Source: Scenedesmus sp. ARA3 (lineage: Eukaryota > Chlorophyta > Chlorophyceae > Sphaeropleales > Scenedesmaceae). Taken from it: 37,248 bases of DNA. Position 1 is the stretch's first letter; each line of letters starts with the position of its first letter. The notes beneath the pieces were generated by a model. The model saw nothing but the letters and a program-made list of their open reading frames with translations, had not been told where the DNA came from and searched no databases. Made by a program: the position numbers and the translations under genes. Positions 32,200-37,248 of this stretch are shown here, one piece after another. Location of the stretch: the NCBI GenBank assembly GCA_004335835.1, contig RWJK01001318.1, positions 33,987 to 71,234 of the forward strand, read 5' to 3'.

Positions 32200-32963
32200 A
32201 TGCCGCCTCCGCAGCTTCCCGTGAGGCCGGAAGAGGTGAAGCACCGGCACCTGCTGCTGCTGAATTAGACCTCCTTGCTGCCCTGTGCACCTCACACAGC
32301 TGCCTCTGCTGCTACTACAGCTTGAGTTCTTCGCGGAGGAGCAGCTGATACAGATAGTGCCGAACTGCAGCGTGCCAAACAAGTACATAGAGGGCATCCT
32401 GGTGAGCAGCAGCAGACAAACCACCAGCAAGTATGCTGCAGTCATACAGCCAGCAGCACCAACACATGCGCGCCCTGATGCTCAGTTGCTGCAGCATCAC
32501 ACCTTATCCAGCAAAGCAGACAGACATGCACTCCGACGTCGTAACGTGCACCTCACATGCTGCACGCAACACGTGTGTTGCCACCACCATCTTGCAGGAC
32601 CGGTATGGCCCGTTTGAGCCCAACCGCGTAGTTGAGGTGCCCACGTGGCTAGCTCTGCAGCTGCACAAGCGCAACAAGGCGCGCATACTGCTGCCAGCAT
32701 GGCTCACCAGCGACAGCTTAGACGGTGAGGCGTGTTGTGCTGCATGTGTACGTGCAGCCTGGGCCATCAGCAGCAACGCTACCGCTGCAGGATTATGCGG
32801 CCTGCTGTTAGTCACATACTCCTTCTGGGATGACATCGCAGCTGACATCAAACCAAGAATTGCCATAGCAGCTGTGCGCGCTCTGCTCTGCTTCTGTGCT
32901 TCACCAAGCCTGCGCCTCCCCCACTTCGACTTGCCCAGTGCCATTGTGTCCCTGCTTGCCCTG

Positions 32964-32996
<33 letters not shown>

Positions 32997-34728
32997 GATT
33001 GCTGTTGCAGAGGCCATCGAGCGCGAGCGCGGCAGTCCGGATTCGTTCAGCGCGCAGCCGTACCACTACATGGAGCTGGCCTGCCTGCTGCTGGAGCATG
33101 CCAAGGACGCGTTCACAGGCAGCGACGACTACTTCAAGGTGGGTGGAACCAAAATTTGAACGTGATTCACAGGGAGGGATTGAACAGAGAGCCAAAGAGC
33201 AGCAGCAGCAGCAGAGATCGCAGGGCGCACTCACCGGCAGCGACTATCACATCAAGGTAGGTGGGTTTGGCGAGGCGCTGTTAGCAGTTTATGGGATTAG
33301 AGCGGCTTCACAACCAGCAGCCGTACCACTACATGGAGCTGGCATGCCTGCTGCTGGAGCACGCCAAGGACGCGTTCACAGGCAGCAATGATTACTTCAA
33401 GGTGGGTGGAACCAAGCTGTACACACCAATGCATTGGGAGGCACTGGACAGATAGACACAAAGGGCAGCAGCAGCAGCAGCAGAGGTAGCAGGGCGCTTT
33501 CACCGGCAGCGGCGATCGCTTCAAGGTAGGTGGGGTGGACGAGGCGCTGTTGGTGTTTGATTGAATACAGCGGCATCACAACCAGCAGCAGAGGCAGCAG
33601 GGATAGCATAGCGTAGCCACATGAAAGCAACGAGTACTTCCGGGTGTGTGGCATCAATTGATTAGGGAGGCAATGATCAGAGGCGCAAGAAGCAGAAGCA
33701 GCAGCAACACCAGCAGCAGCAGCACAGTCCGCGTCCCGGACAGCGAAATTTATTTCAAGGTAGGCACCAAATTTTCTTTTAGAGCCACAGCAGCAGCAGC
33801 AGCAGCAGCAGTAGAACACAGCCACAGGGCAGTGACAACTAGCGTAAGGTGGGCGATAGATGAGCGCCAAGCAGCAGCACTTCCATCCCCCCCTGCCGTA
33901 CATCTGCCTGCCGGGTCGCATAACACATGAATTTCAACATGTCCGCAACACGCTGGCACAGCTGGTTGAGGTGCACCGCCACAGCTTGCTATCAATTTCA
34001 ACCCAACAAACACATGACGCTGCACAGTTCTCCCTTCTGCATTTTCAACACACTGCGTTGTCAACAGGTGCGCAACAAGCTGGCGCAGCTGGTCAACGTG
34101 CGCCGCCACAAGATGGAGGAGGGCCTGCGCCAGATCAGCGGCACCGCCACGGTGCGCGTCAACGGCCTCGGGGGCTACGAGCTCAACCTCATCCGCAACA
34201 ACTTCCAGGGCGCACTAGATATGTTTCTCAAGCTGGAGGCGGTGAGTGCATCTGCTGCTGCTGCTGCTGCTGCTGCTCCTGTGCTTCATGCTAACGGCCT
34301 GGGTGGATACGAGCTGAACTTGATCAGGAGCAGCTTCCAGGGCGCGCCAGACGTGTTCCTCAAGCTTGACGCTATGAGAGCGAACACATGAGGCACACAT
34401 GGTTACATCTAAGGTTTATTGCTGCTGGGTACATGAGGCTGTGTGGCGGGCGTGCTTAATACCGCAGCACAGTCATTGAATACACCGCAGCAACTGCGGG
34501 CTTCCGCCAGCTTCTGCTTTGGCCCAGGTGTGTTGGGGTTGGGCGCACCCAGGTGTGTTGGGGTTGGGTGCATCAACACATACACACGTTTTGGTTGCTG
34601 CTGTTGACGCTTCTGCTGGCCTCCTGTTGGTTCCTGCTGCCTTGCCATTGCTGCTGTTGTTGCAGGTGGAGGCAGCAGTGTCAGCGCCGCCTGTCTCAGC
34701 CACTGGCACCTTCAGCTCAATGAGCTAA
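32200..34728 (+). CDS. GINS2: GINS complex subunit PSF2 (GINS2)
   Basis: Six exons, 32200-32235, 32321-32401, 32598-32724, 33011-33138, 34068-34241 and 34666-34728, join in phase to 202 aa (human PSF2 is 185). Family features in order: EFFAEEQLIQIVPN, DRYGPFEPNRVVEVPTWLAL with KRNKARILLPAWL, PYHYMELACLLLEHAKD, and VRNKLAQLVNVRRHKMEEGL followed by the C-terminal helix. GINS joins CDC45 and MCM2-7 to form the CMG helicase that unwinds DNA at replication forks in the nucleus. Intron 4 (33139-34067) is packed with copies of exons 4 and 5. If intron 5 is not removed, translation stays open through a duplicated C-terminal segment to a TGA at 34389-34391, so the true C-terminus may be either form. 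A TGTAA at 35234-35238 suggests the transcript end. Confidence 0.95.
32957..32997. repeat. CTG triplet run next to the exon 4 acceptor of GINS2
   Basis: About thirteen CTG units end 14 nt before the acceptor TTGCAG at 33010. The run takes the place of a polypyrimidine tract. Confidence 0.9.
33139..33776 (+). repeat. Decaying array of GINS2 exon 4 ends in intron 4
   Basis: A near-full copy (33314-33412) matches 33055-33152 with four or five differences and keeps the AAG|GTGGGTGGAACC donor. Shorter copies of GGCAGCGACTACTTCAAG-GTAGGTG lie at about 33230-33265, 33500-33545, 33627-33650 and 33738-33772. Intronic GACGAGGCGCTGTTGG is also repeated near 33270 and 33540. The main period is about 259 bp. 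Confidence 0.92.
33935..33985 (+). repeat. Intronic copy of the start of GINS2 exon 5
   Basis: GTCCGCAACACGCTGGCACAGCTGG and following bases repeat 34068-34115; offset about 134 bp. The acceptor is decayed. Confidence 0.9.
34292..34376 (+). repeat. In-frame copy of the GINS2 exon 5 end in intron 5
   Basis: Encodes NGLGGYELNLIRSSFQGAP and on to a stop; the original at 34161-34241 encodes NGLGGYELNLIRNNFQGAL. Most differences are synonymous third-position changes. It lies in the same frame as exon 5 with no stop between. Offset 131 bp. Confidence 0.93.
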
Positions 34729-35706
34729 TGCCAGTGGCACTGGAGTAGCAGCACGGCAGCGACAGTAGCTGCATTCACAGCAGCAGCAGCAGTCGCAGGG
34801 CCTCAGGCATAAGCGCTGTTCACTGGGAGTGTCATGGCGTGTGCACGCCATGAGCATACTCGTGCAAGTGGCCCGTGTAGCAGGCCTGAGCAGTAGGTGG
34901 CTGCCCATGGCAGAGTTTAGGTGACAGGACCAGTAGGTGTCAAGCAGGTAGCTGCCAATGTAGAACTGTGATTGCATCTGCTGATCTGGCCTTTGCATAG
35001 CTTCAGATGGTTGGAACGCTCACGGCTTGACCAGCCGATTGGACCGCTGCTGTCTGCTGGGTGTGCGACTAGCTGTCTGTGTTGCCCAATTGTGGGCAAG
35101 ATGTGACTTAGACGTGCTGGGTGTATCGTTGCTGAGATGCGCAGCTAGGCAATGGGGAGTGGTCATCCCTGCTTGTGAGCAACTGACAATCTAATGCAAC
35201 CACCAGTCGGGTTTAGGTATATGACCGTAGACGTGTAACAGGCATCGACCATCATCCCGTCATGCTAATTACGTGTACAAGGACGGAGCAAGCATCGCAT
35301 GCCTGGACTTGATCTGTTCACACTGGCTAAAAGCCCATCATGGCATGTGGTGCAGACATGCATACCCCACATTGACTTGTTGACGCCCGGATGCGGTGCA
35401 AATGAGTTATAGTTCGCGTGACTGATGTTGATTGTTTCACGACGTTTATGCAGCGAATGAGCATAGCACTGGAGTCATGACAAGCACAGCACCTTGAAGC
35501 TCCCACCCACACGTTGATCGCCAGGTGCAACCTCCACTGATCGCAGATTTGCACGCGTAAAAGAGTGAAATTGATGATAGGCCTTGCCTCAGTGGGTGGA
35601 AACCAAGTAGACCACGTCCTGCTGCTGACAGCTGGTTGCTGCTGTCAGGTTTGTTTGATGGCCTTCCCAGGCAGCTGCAGCTAACAGCCAGGGTCTTTCA
35701 GCTACT
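34729..35706. other. Intergenic: GINS2 3' UTR then promoter of the F-box-like gene
   Basis: No supported exon. The TGTAA at 35234-35238 probably marks the end of the GINS2 transcript, leaving about 470 bp for the next promoter. No TATA box was recognised. Confidence 0.5.
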
Positions 35707-36798
35707 ATGTCGACGGTTTCGGACACTCATGGAAGCAGCGCTAGCACAATGTCAGCCAGCAGTGACGGGCAGCAAGGGGTTGGCTCCCTGTTAGAGCTGC
35801 TACCGCTCAGCTGCTGGTCTGCTGTAGTTGACCTGTTGACTGCACGGGACCTGCTGTCCCTCAGCCTCAGCAGTAATTCAGTGCAGCAACTGCTCAGCAG
35901 CACACCAGGCATCTGGAGCCAAGCAGCCTGCAACTGCCTGCTGGCTAGCACCAGCACAAGCAGCACTGCAGCTGGCAGCACTGCTGTTGGCAGTTCAACC
36001 AGCAGTGCCCACAGCAGCAACCAACGCCATCAGCACCAGCGGCAGCAGCAGCCGGCTGTGCATGCTGCACCCGCTGCAGCAGCAGTGGAGGGTGCCAGCT
36101 CAGCAGATGCAGCTGCACAGCGCATGCTCAGCGCTTTCACAGCACTAGCATACAGCTGCCAACGCCTGAAACCACAGCTGAAGCCCCAGTGCTATCTGCT
36201 GCCTCCCTGGCTAGCGGCGCAGCCTGGTAAGGCGCGGGGTTTTGCCAGAGTGGACGGCCAAACCCTGAACCCTGGTCTTGTGCTGACTGAAGCGCAAGTG
36301 CACCGGCTGTCGCTGGGCTGCTTGTCAGGTGCGCGTCCTGGTGTTTCGAGCCAGCAACTCAGCCCTGTTGCTGCAGTGCAGTGGGATAGCTATTGGGTGT
36401 GAAAGGGGCGACAGCAGCAGTGCCTGATCGTCTCCTTCATTGTGGTGCATGCACTCAGCAGCAGCAGGTGGTAACATGGCATGCGCAACGCACCAAGTTC
36501 ATCCTACTTGATTGGGTGTGCGGGTCACCATGCGTCCAGCCGCACTGAAGTAGTGCACTCGTACCACAATCGCCTTCGTGGCGCATGCATGAATATAAAA
36601 CCCCATTACGCTGTGCTGTATGATGCTTTTGCAGGCCATGCAGGTGGCGTATTCACCAGCAGCTGCAGCAGCAGCCCACGCAGCCGCAGCCCCTGCAGCT
36701 GCATGGCTGCTGTGGTCGTAGGCAAAGCGCTGGTAGCTGAGCTGTACCTGCCTGGCAGCTGCAAGGCACCAGATCGGTGGGCAGGCATCAGCAGCCCT

Positions 36799-36842
<44 letters not shown>

Positions 36843-37196
36843 TCGGTCTGCAGCAGGTGCAGTAGAAGTGGAGCTTTGGCTGAGTACAGCAGTGATGCTA
36901 GAGCGCCCAGCAGCAGCAGTAGAGATGGCAGCTGGCAGCGGTAGCAGCCGGGGCCGGCAGCGCAGGCCAGCAGCAGCCAACAAAGGTGTGACTTGGTGTG
37001 ACATACATGCGCTGCTGATGCAGTGCATTGCTGACAATGCTGCACGCAGTAGAGCAGTGCAGGGCACGTCTGTAGTGCCGCCTGGGACTGCTGCTGCTGC
37101 TGATTTGGAGGCCCGGTTGGTGCAGCTGGCAGCAGCAGGGGCACCAGTGCTGGATGTGAGGAGGCTACTGCAGTACAGTTCAGAACCAATGGACCT

Positions 37197-37248
<52 letters not shown>
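35707..37248 (+). CDS. F-box-like protein, partial (runs off the window)
   Basis: Exon 1 starts at 35707. Residues ~26-80 read LLELLPLSCWSAVVDLLTAR, then DLLSLSLSSNSVQQLL and IWSQAACNCLL, the Leu-Pro...Trp-Ala pattern of an F-box, the motif that binds SKP1 in SCF ubiquitin ligases. A low-complexity Ser/Ala/Gln region follows. The first stop in this frame is at 36400, but a second exon opens after TTTTGCAG at 36634 and stays open to the window end: VVVGKALVAELYLPG, a polyA run, KGVTWCDIHALLMQC and LEARLVQLAAAGAPVLDV, ending in polyQ. It needs a phase-1 donor; CAG|GTGCGC after 36328 or G|GTAAGG after 36228 both fit. The exact junction, substrate-binding domain and end are unknown. Confidence 0.6.
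36797..36840. repeat. CAG/GCA triplet run in exon 2 of the F-box-like gene
   Basis: A run of about thirteen GCA units, read as polyAla in the open frame. Confidence 0.95.
37199..37248. repeat. (CAG)n tract at the window end
   Basis: At least sixteen CAG units, read as polyGln, reach the last base. True length unknown; a likely assembly break or polymorphic site. Confidence 0.97.

Noticed and set aside
36606..37189. - strand frames of 130-150 aa at the right edge
   Set aside because: They read the CAG runs as polyLeu/polyAla in reverse; the + frame is continuous and fits the F-box-like gene.

Overview
The window is nuclear DNA from a green alga, most likely a chlorophycean of the Scenedesmaceae/Sphaeropleales type. 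That placement is inferred from intron-rich genes, pervasive CAG/CTG triplet runs, Ala/Gln-rich proteins, TG-rich untranslated regions and TGTAA poly(A)-type signals. No operons, CRISPR array or prokaryotic signals are present. The usable genes come from joining exons by hand; each of the first five models below has a consistent reading phase across every junction.

Layout: 1-3193 is TG-rich non-coding sequence beginning with a (GT)n/(GC)n tract. 3194-6104 (-) is a CCDC81-like cilium/centrosome protein with two HU-type domains and a coiled-coil tail. 7165-9584 (+) is a Gln/Ala-rich, probably nuclear protein. 11606-23927 (-) is a 19-exon UPF1 (RENT1) gene, the RNA helicase of nonsense-mediated decay. 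24825-29531 (+) is a two-repeat MYB transcription factor, divergent from UPF1. 32200-34728 (+) is GINS2/PSF2, a subunit of the replicative helicase. 35707 to the window end (+) is a partial F-box-like gene that runs off the edge in a CAG tract.

Two observations stand out. First, the UPF1 intron at 14520-15382 holds a circularly permuted tRNA-Ser(AGA) gene. Its 3' half (14839-14882) is transcribed before its 5' half (14764-14800). The halves give a perfect 7-bp acceptor stem, a perfect 5-bp anticodon stem, a Ser-type variable arm, a B box ahead of the A box, and a T5 pol III stop just after the 5' half. Second, introns of UPF1, GINS2 and the MYB gene contain extra, decaying copies of the ends of their own flanking exons, usually with the splice site attached and often 110-140 bp away. 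This looks like a general process of intron growth in this genome. One copy forms a 59-bp-arm hairpin, and one GINS2 copy is still in frame with the exon before it.

The genes are ordinary eukaryotic neighbours (cilium, RNA decay, transcription, replication, ubiquitin ligase) rather than a functional cluster.
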